Shown in pieces: positions 34,840 through 43,037 of a stretch of 44,138 nt of DNA. Position 1 is the stretch's first letter, and each line of letters opens with the position of its first letter. Source of the stretch: Candidatus Binataceae bacterium (GTDB taxonomy: Bacteria; Desulfobacterota; Binatia; Binatales; Binataceae); NCBI GenBank assembly GCA_035508495.1, contig DATJMX010000022.1:1-44138 (forward strand), read 5' to 3'. A program made the translations under genes and the position numbers. The notes under the pieces are model-generated. The model was not told the origin of the DNA, did not search any database, and saw nothing but the letters and a program-made list of their open reading frames with translations.

Positions 34840-35830
34840 CGAACGGACTGAACTCCACACTGATCTGAAGAGCGTATTTCACTGGGACTACTCGGTGAAG
34901 TTTCCGCAGATGGATCGCCTGTACGAGAACGCCAAGCGCGATCAGTGGAATGTCTCGACTACGATCAACTGGGATCGCCCGATTGAGCGCGAAGTGCTCG
35001 ACATGTCGATGATGCCGATGTTCCAGACCGAGCTCTATCGCTCGCTCAGCGAAGATCAGAAGACGCAGTTGATGCGCAAGTTCGCGGCGTGGCGGCTCTC
35101 GCAGTTCCTGCACGGCGAGCAAGGCGCGCTCATGGTCTGCGGTCAGCTCGTCGATGCGGTGCCGGACCTCGACGCCAAGATGAACGCCGCGGCCCAGGTT
35201 TTCGACGAGGCGCGCCACGTCGAAGCTTTCCGCAAGTACATCACCAAGCTCGATCGCATCTATCCAATCGACCCGACTCTGGAGCGCCTGCTGCGCGCCG
35301 TAATGGAGCACGATAGCTGGGAGCCCAAGTACGTCGGCATGCAGGTCATCACCGAGGGCCTCGCGATCGCGGCCTTCCGCTTCATGCAGCGCGAGACCAA
35401 GGACGATCTGCTCAAAGAGCTGCTCGAGTACATCATGAAGGACGAGTCGCGCCACGTCGGCTTTGGGATGCTTGCGCTGCGCGACGCTGTGACCAAGCTC
35501 AAGGGCAAGGACAAGAAGGACCTCGAGGACTTCGCGTTTACCGCGTGTGACATGATGGTGACGAAGATCGTCGACGATAAGCCGAAGGACGGCTTTCTGT
35601 CAGGCGAGCAGATCTTCGAGGAAGTCGGCATCTCGGCCTCGGATATCCAGGAAGAGCTCAAGCGCAATCCGAAGTGGGCCGAAGCCGAGCAGGAAATGGA
35701 AAAGCAGTTTAACTCCTTCCTGTTCGTTGACACGATCATCCCCTGCCTGCGCCAGATCGATCTAATCAACGATCGCACCGAAAGCTGGTACCGCCAACTC
35801 GGCGTGATGGAATTCGCCTCCGCCGCGTAA
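34832..35830 (+). CDS. ferritin-like di-iron protein
   Basis: This 332-residue protein has the four-helix ferritin-like fold. The six expected di-iron ligands are all present: Glu96 (HGEQ), Glu126 and His129 (DEARH), Glu175 (ITEG), Glu205 and His208 (DESRH). This ExxH pair pattern matches ribonucleotide reductase R2-like and di-iron oxygenase proteins; a substrate oxidation role is likely but the substrate is unknown. It could be an R2-like ligand-binding oxidase, though no hallmark beyond the ligands is clear. It is coupled to TetR by an eight-base overlap and ends at a strong terminator. Confidence 0.85.
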   Translation: MNNERTELHTDLKSVFHWDYSVKFPQMDRLYENAKRDQWNVSTTINWDRPIEREVLDMSMMPMFQTELYRSLSEDQKTQLMRKFAAWRLSQFLHGEQGALMVCGQLVDAVPDLDAKMNAAAQVFDEARHVEAFRKYITKLDRIYPIDPTLERLLRAVMEHDSWEPKYVGMQVITEGLAIAAFRFMQRETKDDLLKELLEYIMKDESRHVGFGMLALRDAVTKLKGKDKKDLEDFAFTACDMMVTKIVDDKPKDGFLSGEQIFEEVGISASDIQEELKRNPKWAEAEQEMEKQFNSFLFVDTIIPCLRQIDLINDRTESWYRQLGVMEFASAA

Positions 35831-35852
35831 ACTCAGTCTATATCTGAAAAAT

Positions 35853-35887
35853 AACGGGCCGGATGCATCGAGTATCCGGCCCGTTTC
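35853..35887 (+). terminator. strong Rho-independent terminator
   Basis: AACGGGCCGGAT (35853-35864) and ATCCGGCCCGTT (35874-35885) form a perfect 12-pair stem with a nine-base loop, followed by T residues. It closes the TetR/di-iron unit. Confidence 0.85.
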
Positions 35888-35932
35888 ATTTTGCGGACGA
35901 ATTGCGCGATGCTGGTACAAATCGGCCGGGAT

Positions 35933-37198
35933 ATGGAATCCACATCGCAGCGCCCGCCGTTTCGATCGCTGTTGCCGCTCTACTTCGTGATCTTCGCGGG
36001 GTTTGTCGGCTACAGCCTGATGATCACGGTGTTCACGCCGATGATCCTGCGCTCCGACAGCGCGATGATCTCCGCGGCGATGCCGATGGCGCGGCGGACG
36101 ATCTTGCTTGGCGTGCTTTTGTGTCTTTATCCAGCAGGGCAGTTCGTCGGCTCGCCGATCATGGGCTCGCTGTCGGATCGATTCGGCCGCAAGCCAATCC
36201 TGCTCATATCACTTGCAGTCACCACGGTGTCTTACGCGCTGATCGCGACGGCGCTCGCAATGGCGAGCCTCGTGATGCTCGCAGGCGCGTCGCTTGTCGC
36301 CGGCCTTGCCGAGGCGAATATCGTAACTGCGCAGAGCGCGATTTCCGACGTGATACCGGCGAGCGAGCGAAATCGCTTCTTCGGCTATATCTATTTGAGC
36401 GTCAGCTCTGCCTATATCGTGGGACCGCTCGTCGGCGGCAAGCTCGCGGATTCGACGATCGAGCCGTGGTTCAACTACGCGACGCCGTTCTGGGCGGTAT
36501 TCATTCTGCTCGTGCTGACGGCGCTCGCGACCGCCGCGATATTCACGGAGACCAATCCGCCCGAGGCGCGGCGCGCGGTGAGCTACTCGGAAGCGTTCAC
36601 GAATCTCGCCGGCGTTGTGACTGACAGACGATTGCGCGCGCTCTACTGGCTGAACTTTCTTTTTTATCTCGCGATTTTCGGCTTCTTCCGATGCTATCCG
36701 ATGTACCTGGTTGACGAGTATCGGCTCGGCGTATCGCGAGTGTCGGAGTTCATCGCATGGGTGGGCGTGCCGATCGTGCTCGCGAATCTGTGGCTCACGG
36801 GATTTCTTTCGGTGCGCGTTTCGATCCGAACCCTTACGTTCTGGTCGGCTCTGCTGACGGGCGTATTCATGATCGTCGTAGTGATACCGCATCCGCTGAA
36901 TGCGTTGTGGGTCACGCTCTTCTTAACTTCAATGGCGCTGGCGCTCTGCCTTCCGTCCTGCGCCACGCTCTTGTCGATCGCAGCCACCGGTCCGGAGCAA
37001 GGCCGCGTGATGGGCAACAACCAGGCGCTCCAGGTAGGCGCGGAGTCTCTATCGGGTCTGTTAGGCGGCGTCCTCGCAGCGGTTATGGTGAAGTTGTCGT
37101 TGATAGTTCTCGGTGCCGTCGCGATTGTGGCCGCGATCCTTCTCATTCTGACTCGTATAAGACAGCCGCCGCAGATGCCAGAAATACAGAGAGTCTGA
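35933..37198 (+). CDS. major facilitator superfamily transporter
   Basis: The 421-residue membrane protein has 12 predicted helices. The MFS motif between helices 2 and 3 reads GSLSDRFGRKPILL. A second, weaker copy follows the central loop. It resembles TetA/multidrug-type proton antiporters, but the substrate cannot be named. The ATG at 35933 starts MESTSQRPPF just before the first helix. An in-frame start at 35891 is less likely. It has no obvious operon partner, and the toxin-antitoxin pair follows. Confidence 0.85.
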   Translation: MESTSQRPPFRSLLPLYFVIFAGFVGYSLMITVFTPMILRSDSAMISAAMPMARRTILLGVLLCLYPAGQFVGSPIMGSLSDRFGRKPILLISLAVTTVSYALIATALAMASLVMLAGASLVAGLAEANIVTAQSAISDVIPASERNRFFGYIYLSVSSAYIVGPLVGGKLADSTIEPWFNYATPFWAVFILLVLTALATAAIFTETNPPEARRAVSYSEAFTNLAGVVTDRRLRALYWLNFLFYLAIFGFFRCYPMYLVDEYRLGVSRVSEFIAWVGVPIVLANLWLTGFLSVRVSIRTLTFWSALLTGVFMIVVVIPHPLNALWVTLFLTSMALALCLPSCATLLSIAATGPEQGRVMGNNQALQVGAESLSGLLGGVLAAVMVKLSLIVLGAVAIVAAILLILTRIRQPPQMPEIQRV

Positions 37199-37221
37199 CA
37201 TCCTGATATTCCGCTATTAGA

Positions 37222-37514
37222 ATGAAGTCTGTCGCGAGTAAGGTCGGACGGCGCGGGACGATCGTCATTCCTGCGAAATTGCACAAGAAGTTTGCACTGG
37301 AAGAGGGTAGTTTCATCTTGGCCGAAGAGCGTGACGGTGGAGTGCTGATCCGGCCGGCCGAGATTGTCGCCGTCGAAACCTATACGCCCGCGCGCCGCGC
37401 GCGGAGTTTCTGCTGAACAACGCCGTAGATGCCAAAGACTACCGCCGCGCACTGCGCGAGGTGCGCCACATGGGTATCGATCCGGCGTCGATCCCGCATC
37501 GCAAACTCGCCTGA
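37222..37514 (+). pseudogene. AbrB/MazE-type antitoxin, frameshifted
   Basis: The N-terminal half (37222-37416) is an AbrB/SpoVT-type swapped-hairpin DNA-binding domain (VGRRGTIVIPAKLHKKF and EEGSFILAEE). That frame stops soon after the segment YTPARRA. In another frame from 37401 the continuation is EFLLNNAVDAKDYRRALREV to HMGIDPASIP, which is the usual C-terminus of this antitoxin family. Two extra bases in the GC run at 37390-37403 explain the break. It may be a real mutation, a programmed slip or a sequencing error. The repaired stop overlaps the toxin start (TGATG). Confidence 0.7.
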
Positions 37515-37972
37515 TGCCGCGGTTGCGCGACAAAGCTTCGCGCAGTCTGCTGGTTGAGTCGGTTTTTCTCGATGCCAACGTTCTTTATTCCGCCGCTTAT
37601 CGACCCGACTCACGACTTCTAAGTCTATGGAAATTGCCGCGCGTTGTTTTGTTAACTTCTCGATACGCTTTGGCCGAAGCGCGTAGAAACTTGTCGATGG
37701 ATCGACCAGGCGCGGTACCAGTTCCGGAATCGCTTATGCGCTCAACTGAATTGGCTCCAGTTGCAGAAGTCGAACTACCTGATTCTTTAACGCTCGACGA
37801 CTTCAAAGATCGGCCGATCCTTGCGTCTGCGATAGCTGCACACGTTGAATTTTTGCTGACCGGCGACCGCTGTCACTTTGGTCACCTATACGGCAAAACC
37901 ATCATGGGAGTTAAGACACTGACCTCGGCGGAATTTCTGGATCGACATATCATCCGATCGATCCGTAAGTGA
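37514..37972 (+). CDS. PIN-domain toxin
   Basis: The 152-residue PIN-domain ribonuclease has the acidic motifs of the family: VFLDANVLYSA with the first Asp, AEARRN, and LTGDRCHF near the C-terminus. As a toxin it would cleave RNA, with the AbrB-like protein upstream as antitoxin. The ATG at 37514 overlaps the stop of the reconstructed antitoxin. The neighbouring MFS gene is unrelated. The active-site acids appear intact, so the toxin might be functional while its antitoxin frame is broken. Confidence 0.8.
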   Translation: MPRLRDKASRSLLVESVFLDANVLYSAAYRPDSRLLSLWKLPRVVLLTSRYALAEARRNLSMDRPGAVPVPESLMRSTELAPVAEVELPDSLTLDDFKDRPILASAIAAHVEFLLTGDRCHFGHLYGKTIMGVKTLTSAEFLDRHIIRSIRK

Positions 37973-38137
37973 CCCGGCAACGAACAACGCTCTCTCACAA
38001 TCGCACAAGTCGTGTCGCAGAATGCGACAGGGGCTACGATTGAACCTCGCTCGAAGTTGTGTGAACTCAATCACCGCGGGCGGCATCTTCCTTGCTCAAA
38101 TATTTCGTCAGCACGTCCTCACGTGCAGGAGGGTAGT

Positions 38138-38638
38138 ATGTCCTCGATATCAGCAATTGGTGGATTGGGTGCGATTCCGGAGCTGACGCAAGCGAGCAAC
38201 AGTCAGGCAACCAATCCTTTCGCTGCGTTTCAAGAACTCGCCGAGTCCCTGCAGTCAGGGAACCTGGCAGACGCGCAGCAGGCTTACAGCACGCTGGCCC
38301 AAATCCAGAAAGATTCCGGCACTCAGAACTCGAGCAGCCCCGCGAGCCAGGCCTTCCAGGCGTTGGGGCAGGCGCTCCAGTCCGGAAACCTGCCGGCGGC
38401 GCAGCAGGCTTTTGCGACGCTCCAGCAGGACGTGCAGAGCGCCGGCGGAATCGGCGGCCATCACCATCATCATGGCGGCGGCGGCGGTGGTGGCGGCGAA
38501 CTGCTTAGCGCCCTGAGCTCGACTAACTCGTCTGACAGCCTGTTCACCAGTCCGAGCAGCTCGCAGAACAGCAGCTCGAACTCCAACAGCAATAGTCAAT
38601 CGAATAGTGACTCGACGCTGCTCGACATATTGACCTGA
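38138..38638 (+). CDS. repeat protein with poly-His and poly-Gly runs
   Basis: This 166-residue protein has two copies of a 31-residue helix-rich unit (residues 30-60 and 72-102, period 42) sharing A-F-Q-x-L-x-x-x-LQSGNL followed by AQQA. Then comes a run of five histidines (108-112), eight glycines, and a Ser/Asn-rich tail. No named family is recognised. AGGAGG is five bases before the ATG at 38138, so the start is well supported. The protein is likely cytoplasmic or exported without a classical signal; function unknown. Confidence 0.75.
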   Translation: MSSISAIGGLGAIPELTQASNSQATNPFAAFQELAESLQSGNLADAQQAYSTLAQIQKDSGTQNSSSPASQAFQALGQALQSGNLPAAQQAFATLQQDVQSAGGIGGHHHHHGGGGGGGGELLSALSSTNSSDSLFTSPSSSQNSSSNSNSNSQSNSDSTLLDILT

Positions 38639-38667
38639 TCGCGAGCGAAATCGATCGCCCGAGCAGG

Positions 38668-39648
38668 TTACCGCTTAGCCGAGAGACCTCTTATACGCGG
38701 CAGAAGTCGCAACGCGTTGCTGCGGCATATCGCCTCGCGATCCTGGTCGCTGAAGAAGCTGCCCTCTTCAAGCTCCTTGTTGGTTTCAAGGCCAGCAGCT
38801 TCCGGATACCAGGGCCAATCGCTTCCATAGACGATTTGCCCCACATCGGCGAGCTGTAGCAGCGATGACAAAGTGTGCTTCGACTGAATCGCGGTATCGT
38901 AGTAAAGGCGCCGCAAATAAGTAATCGCGTCCCTGGTCCCCGCGGGACCGAGCCGCAGGCGCCCCCCGACTGCGGCAATCCGGCCCGCCAGGATTGGCAG
39001 GGCACCGCCGTTGTGCGGGACGATGATCGTGACGTCCGGGCATCGTTCCAGCGTCCCGCTGAAAATCAGATTGGTTACGGCGCGAGCAGTGTCGAACGGG
39101 AACTCGATCATCGGCGCCGGATAGCCCATTGCGCACTGCTGCCAACACGACGGCGACGTCGGATGGATAAACACCACGGCCTTGCGCCGATTGAGTTCCT
39201 GGAAAATCGGCTCGAACTTCGCATCGCCGAGATAGACTCCATGAGTATTGGTCTTGAGCCCGATCCCGTCGGCGTTAAGCGTATCCATCGCATATGCGAG
39301 CTCGTCGAGCGAACCCTCCACGTCCGGAATCGGCAGCGCGGCAAACAAACCGAAACGCTGGGGATGCTTTGTCACCGCCTCGGCTCCCGCTTCATTGACC
39401 TTGCGCGCAAGCCGCCGCGCCGCAGCATCGTTGCCATAGTGAACGCCGGGCGATGAGATCGACAGGACGCCCGTTTCGATTCCTAGCTTGTCATAGGCTT
39501 CCAGCGCCAGCTCCACGCTCCATTTCGGATAATCCGGCATCCCGTCCGGATGAACCAGGCCGCCGCTCCGCATTTCGTCGGCATAGCCGGGCGGCAAATA
39601 ATGCGCGTGCACGTCGATTTTTCGACTGAGATTCGGGTTCGCACACAC
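38668..39648 (-). CDS. amidohydrolase (ACMSD-like metal-dependent hydrolase)
   Basis: This 326-residue TIM-barrel hydrolase of the amidohydrolase-2 family has the metal motif DVHAHYLPPG near the N-terminus. Further signatures are HPTSPSCW, VPHNGGALP and YGSDWPW. Such enzymes decarboxylate or hydrolyse aromatic-ring cleavage products; the substrate is unknown. The start is a GTG at 39648 with AAGGAG seven bases upstream. It is the third gene in a reverse-strand unit after the GNAT gene (25 bases between). Confidence 0.88.
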   Translation of the reverse strand: MCANPNLSRKIDVHAHYLPPGYADEMRSGGLVHPDGMPDYPKWSVELALEAYDKLGIETGVLSISSPGVHYGNDAAARRLARKVNEAGAEAVTKHPQRFGLFAALPIPDVEGSLDELAYAMDTLNADGIGLKTNTHGVYLGDAKFEPIFQELNRRKAVVFIHPTSPSCWQQCAMGYPAPMIEFPFDTARAVTNLIFSGTLERCPDVTIIVPHNGGALPILAGRIAAVGGRLRLGPAGTRDAITYLRRLYYDTAIQSKHTLSSLLQLADVGQIVYGSDWPWYPEAAGLETNKELEEGSFFSDQDREAICRSNALRLLPRIRGLSAKR

Positions 39649-39673
39649 CGCGTTTCTCCTTGCGCTGGCCGAG

Positions 39674-40159
39674 CTATCTGAATCGATCGAGCGCGGGGGC
39701 GGTCAACGCGTACTCCGGTTGATCGTAGTCTTCGTTGCGCTGGCCGGTTTTGCGGAAGCCGAGGTTTTCGTAGATTCGCGCTGCCACGTCGTTGCCGTCG
39801 AAGCACGTGAGCTGGATCGTTTCGCACTGTGGGTAGCAGGTGAGGATCAGCCGGATCGTCATCTCGATCGCGATGCGGCCGTAGCCTTTGCCCTGGTGCG
39901 ATGCGTCGATCATGATGTCGTCGATCCAATAGTCATCGCTGCTCGACGGGTTGCAGGCGATCGTCACGTAGCCGACCGCGATCTGATCGTCGAAGATCAC
40001 GTGCGGGACATGATCGAAATCGTCACCGAACGCGCGCGTGTAGCAGATCGCGATCGATTTCGACGGCGGCGCGACGAAGGTCACCTGATGAGGATGAACT
40101 TTGAGCGCGAGCATTGCCTGGAAGTTCGAGCGATTCAGCGGTTTGAAAACGATCGCCAT
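39674..40159 (-). CDS. GNAT-family N-acetyltransferase
   Basis: The 161 residues contain the GNAT fold with the acetyl-CoA motif QGKGYGR (the Q/RxxGxG/A site), IDDIMIDASH before it, and the C-terminal AARIYENLGFRKTG segment. The acyl acceptor is unknown. It lies between a VWA protein (gap six bases) and the amidohydrolase, in one apparent transcription unit. Confidence 0.88.
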   Translation of the reverse strand: MAIVFKPLNRSNFQAMLALKVHPHQVTFVAPPSKSIAICYTRAFGDDFDHVPHVIFDDQIAVGYVTIACNPSSSDDYWIDDIMIDASHQGKGYGRIAIEMTIRLILTCYPQCETIQLTCFDGNDVAARIYENLGFRKTGQRNEDYDQPEYALTAPALDRFR

Positions 40160-40165
40160 CGGTCG

Positions 40166-41764
40166 TCACGCGGCCTGGACTTTCAGAAAAATCTCGCGCG
40201 TGCCCTCCTGGCTTAACTTCTTGACCGAGGTGATCTTGTCGGCGAACTGCGCGAGCGACGACGTTTCTGCCGAGCCAACATCGACGAGTACGCCGAAAAT
40301 TTTGAAATCGAGTTCGTGCTGGCGATGCTTGAGGAGGGCGAGCCATTCGGGACTGACCTGGCATTCGCCGTCGGTGATGATCACGATATCGCCGCGCTTG
40401 AGTTTCTTTTCCGCGAGCAGCTCGACCGCCGCGTCGATTGGCCGCTCGAAATCGGTGCCGCCGCCGGGAAAGTACTCGGCCATCTCGACGACCTTGTTGA
40501 GATCGGGCTGGTAGCGGCGCTCGCGATTCAGATCGAGCACCTTGAGATCGCGATCGCCCGAGGAAAACAGCACCGCGCGAAAGAGCCGCCGCCCACGCCG
40601 CGCGATATCCATCAGGGTCAAGCCGACGGCCTTCGCCCATAACTCCTTGTCACCAGACATTGATGAACTGACATCGATGCACACGACCATCGGACCCTTG
40701 CCGCGTTGCTCGTCCTCGCGCAGGCGATATTGAAGGATGCCCCCATCGAGCAGGCGGCGCTGGAAGTCGCGCTTGAGCCCGGGATGATGCATCGCCAGCA
40801 GCTCCGACGGAATCAGGCGGCCGAAGTCGGCGCCGAGTTCGATGTCGTAAGCCTCGGCCACGCCGCGATCGAGCGTGCGGCGCTTGACCGCACGCGCATC
40901 CTGCTTGAAGCGCCCGACCATCCGCGCCAGCTCGCCGAGCTTTTTGTTGCGTGCGAGATGCCGTCCGAGCTCGAGGCGCGCGCCCGCGTTCATCCTGCCG
41001 CCCTGGCCGAACTCGCGGCTGAAATCGTGACTATCTTCGGCGGCGCGTTCGATTTCCGCGGCGAGCTCGGCGGTCTTGAGCTGCATCCGCTTCAGCTCGC
41101 TCTGGTCGCGATTTTTGAGATCGCTTTCGAGGTAGCGGCTTTTCTGATTGAGCCGCGCTTCGGAAACTTTACCGGCGCGCTCGGCGGCTTCGGCCATTTC
41201 GGCGAGTTTCTTTTTCGCGTCGGCGTCGGGCTGCGGCTCGCCTTCCTTGGGATCGAGCAAATCCTGCGCGGTCTCGACGGCGGCGGCGCGCGCAGCGAGG
41301 TCTTCTTCCTGGCGATCGAGATCCCAAAGATCGCGGCGCTCGCTTTCGTTGAGGAGCTTCTCGCTGCGGATACCGTCGAGCACCTGCTGGCCGAGGACGA
41401 TCGCCGCGATCGCGGCCTTGTCCTCTTCGAGCGAGGTCTTGTGCTTGAGCGCCTGGAACGGCGCCGAGGGCAGCATCTGTTCGAGGATCGTGCGATTGAG
41501 TGCGGCTGCGCGGCGCACACCGTCGTGCGGATTCCATTCGACGTTCATCTTGTAGAGCCCGACGAACAGATCCTGCATCAGCGCGCCGAAGTGCGGCACC
41601 GCTTCGCTGCCCGCTTCGACGAGTTCGGCTATCGACGGCGCGTCGGCCAAAATCTCGCTCCACATCCGGCGGTCGTAGCGATCGCTGGTAAGCCACGAAG
41701 CCGTTGGCGCGACGGTCGGAACGTAAAGGCGGCGCGGCGCGATTTTCCTGCTCTTGCCAGGCAT
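40166..41764 (-). CDS. VWA-domain (CoxE/ViaA-like) protein
   Basis: The 532-residue protein has a long helical N-terminal half (roughly 60-330) rich in Glu/Arg/Ala, and a von Willebrand A domain at the C-terminus. The MIDAS metal motif is DVSSS (Asp364, Ser366, Ser368), with a GGGTDFE threonine and ITDGE aspartate further on. This layout is like the VWA partners of MoxR-type AAA ATPases (CoxE, ViaA), which act in metal-enzyme assembly. No such ATPase is encoded here. The ATG at 41764 is used. The gene diverges from hrcA. Confidence 0.82.
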   Translation of the reverse strand: MPGKSRKIAPRRLYVPTVAPTASWLTSDRYDRRMWSEILADAPSIAELVEAGSEAVPHFGALMQDLFVGLYKMNVEWNPHDGVRRAAALNRTILEQMLPSAPFQALKHKTSLEEDKAAIAAIVLGQQVLDGIRSEKLLNESERRDLWDLDRQEEDLAARAAAVETAQDLLDPKEGEPQPDADAKKKLAEMAEAAERAGKVSEARLNQKSRYLESDLKNRDQSELKRMQLKTAELAAEIERAAEDSHDFSREFGQGGRMNAGARLELGRHLARNKKLGELARMVGRFKQDARAVKRRTLDRGVAEAYDIELGADFGRLIPSELLAMHHPGLKRDFQRRLLDGGILQYRLREDEQRGKGPMVVCIDVSSSMSGDKELWAKAVGLTLMDIARRGRRLFRAVLFSSGDRDLKVLDLNRERRYQPDLNKVVEMAEYFPGGGTDFERPIDAAVELLAEKKLKRGDIVIITDGECQVSPEWLALLKHRQHELDFKIFGVLVDVGSAETSSLAQFADKITSVKKLSQEGTREIFLKVQAA

Positions 41765-41882
41765 GTGGATAGATTCGAGTTTATCAGCGCGATGGCGTTG
41801 CAATGAAACGGTACTTGAATGTATCCGTTGAAGCGCAGCACAATTAATTCTGGAACGGCGCGCGAACAGCGGGCCGCTCGCG

Positions 41883-42929
41883 ATGACCACTGAGACGCCA
41901 TCTATCACCCTCCCCAAACGCCAGCACACCCTGCTGCTCGCGATGGTCAAAGAGTTTATCGCGAGCGCCGAGCCTGTCGGGTCGGCGCAGGTCGCCGCGC
42001 GGCATCAGCTCGGAGTGCGATCGGCGATGGTGCGCAATCTCGCGGCGGAGCTCGAAGACACCGGCTACCTGCGCCAGCCGCATACGTCGGCGGGCCGCGT
42101 CCCAACCGACCGGGCGTTTCGCTACTACGTCGATCATCTTTCGGGAGCGTCGCGAATCGGTTTCGAGGATCGCGCACAAATCGAATTTCATTATTCGAGC
42201 GGCACGCGCGACATGGCCGAGGTTCTGCGCGATACGCCGCGGCTCCTGTCACTGCTGACAGGGCAGGCCGCGCTTACCACGGCGCCGCGGCTGGAGGCCA
42301 TCACGCTCGAGGGCGTGAACTTCGTGCGCCTGCGGCAATCCCAGGTGCTGGCGGTGTTCATCGTCAAGTCGGGCGCGACTTACAATCGGATCGTCGATAC
42401 CGATCGCGATCATCAGCAGGCCGAGCTCGATCGGATGGCGCGCTACCTGAACGAGTCGCTCGAAGGACACACGCTCGAGCAGGCCCGCGCCTGGATCGAA
42501 GCCGAGCTCAAGCACGAGCGTGCGAGTTACGATCAGTTCATGCACGAAGCGCTGACGATCGGCGGCGCAATCGCGGGCCAGGTCGGCCGTCCCGAGCTCT
42601 ATGTCGAAGGCGGATTGCAGGCCATCGAGCAACCCGAGTTCGAGGATCGTCAGCGGATGCGCGATCTGTTGCGCACCCTGGACGACAAGAGCGCGCTGCT
42701 CGAGCTTCTGGAAAAGGTCTTCGAGCGCGACGGCCTGGTCGTATCGATCGGATCGGAGAACGACAACCCGCGTCTCACGTCGCTCAGCGTTGTCGCCGCG
42801 TCCTACGCCAGTGGCTCGACGACCCTCGGCGGCCTCGCCATCGTAGGTCCCGTGCGGATGGACTACGACCGAGTCATCCCGCTGGTGGAGTACACAGCCC
42901 GCGCGCTTACCCGCGTAATCGAGCACTAA
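41883..42929 (+). CDS. hrcA: heat-inducible transcription repressor HrcA
   Basis: The 348-residue repressor has the N-terminal winged-helix domain (about 10-85) with the family segments FIASAEPVGSAQVAARH, VRSAMVRNLAAELEDTGYL and QPHTSAGRVPTDRAFRYYV. The C-terminal dimerisation domain ends with SVVAASYASG and LGGLAIVGPVRMDY. HrcA represses groE/dnaK operons through CIRCE operators and is itself stabilised by GroEL. It leads hrcA-grpE-dnaK. No CIRCE inverted repeat is recognisable in the region before hrcA. Confidence 0.95.
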   Translation: MTTETPSITLPKRQHTLLLAMVKEFIASAEPVGSAQVAARHQLGVRSAMVRNLAAELEDTGYLRQPHTSAGRVPTDRAFRYYVDHLSGASRIGFEDRAQIEFHYSSGTRDMAEVLRDTPRLLSLLTGQAALTTAPRLEAITLEGVNFVRLRQSQVLAVFIVKSGATYNRIVDTDRDHQQAELDRMARYLNESLEGHTLEQARAWIEAELKHERASYDQFMHEALTIGGAIAGQVGRPELYVEGGLQAIEQPEFEDRQRMRDLLRTLDDKSALLELLEKVFERDGLVVSIGSENDNPRLTSLSVVAASYASGSTTLGGLAIVGPVRMDYDRVIPLVEYTARALTRVIEH

Positions 42930-42995
42930 CGATCCTTCCCGCCATCTCGAGCATCTAAAGCTGCGCTCCAATCGAGGGCGTCGCGGTGGCGCGTT

Positions 42996-43034
42996 CAGAA
43001 ATCGTGCTTATCTTGAGTGTCGGTGCGATTTCTG
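42996..43034 (+). promoter_or_regulatory. hairpin at the grpE start (possible RNA thermometer)
   Basis: CAGAAATCG (42996-43004) and CGATTTCTG (43026-43034) are perfect nine-base inverted copies, extended by up to four more pairs if G-U pairs are allowed. The second arm ends three bases before the grpE ATG, so the stem would cover the ribosome landing region. The alternative GTG start is inside the loop. Function is inference. Confidence 0.35.
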
Positions 43035-43037
43035 AAG

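Noticed and set aside
38013..38029. Hairpin TGTCGCA/TGCGACA as terminator of the PIN toxin gene
   Set aside because: Seven-pair stem with a three-base loop but no T-run and 40 bases after the stop; too weak to call.
40706..41806. Forward open frame of 366 codons over the VWA gene
   Set aside because: Antisense to a protein with an intact MIDAS motif; no recognisable domain.
41820..41882. CIRCE operator before hrcA
   Set aside because: No TTAGCACTC/GAGTGCTAA arms with nine-base spacing; only chance similarity.
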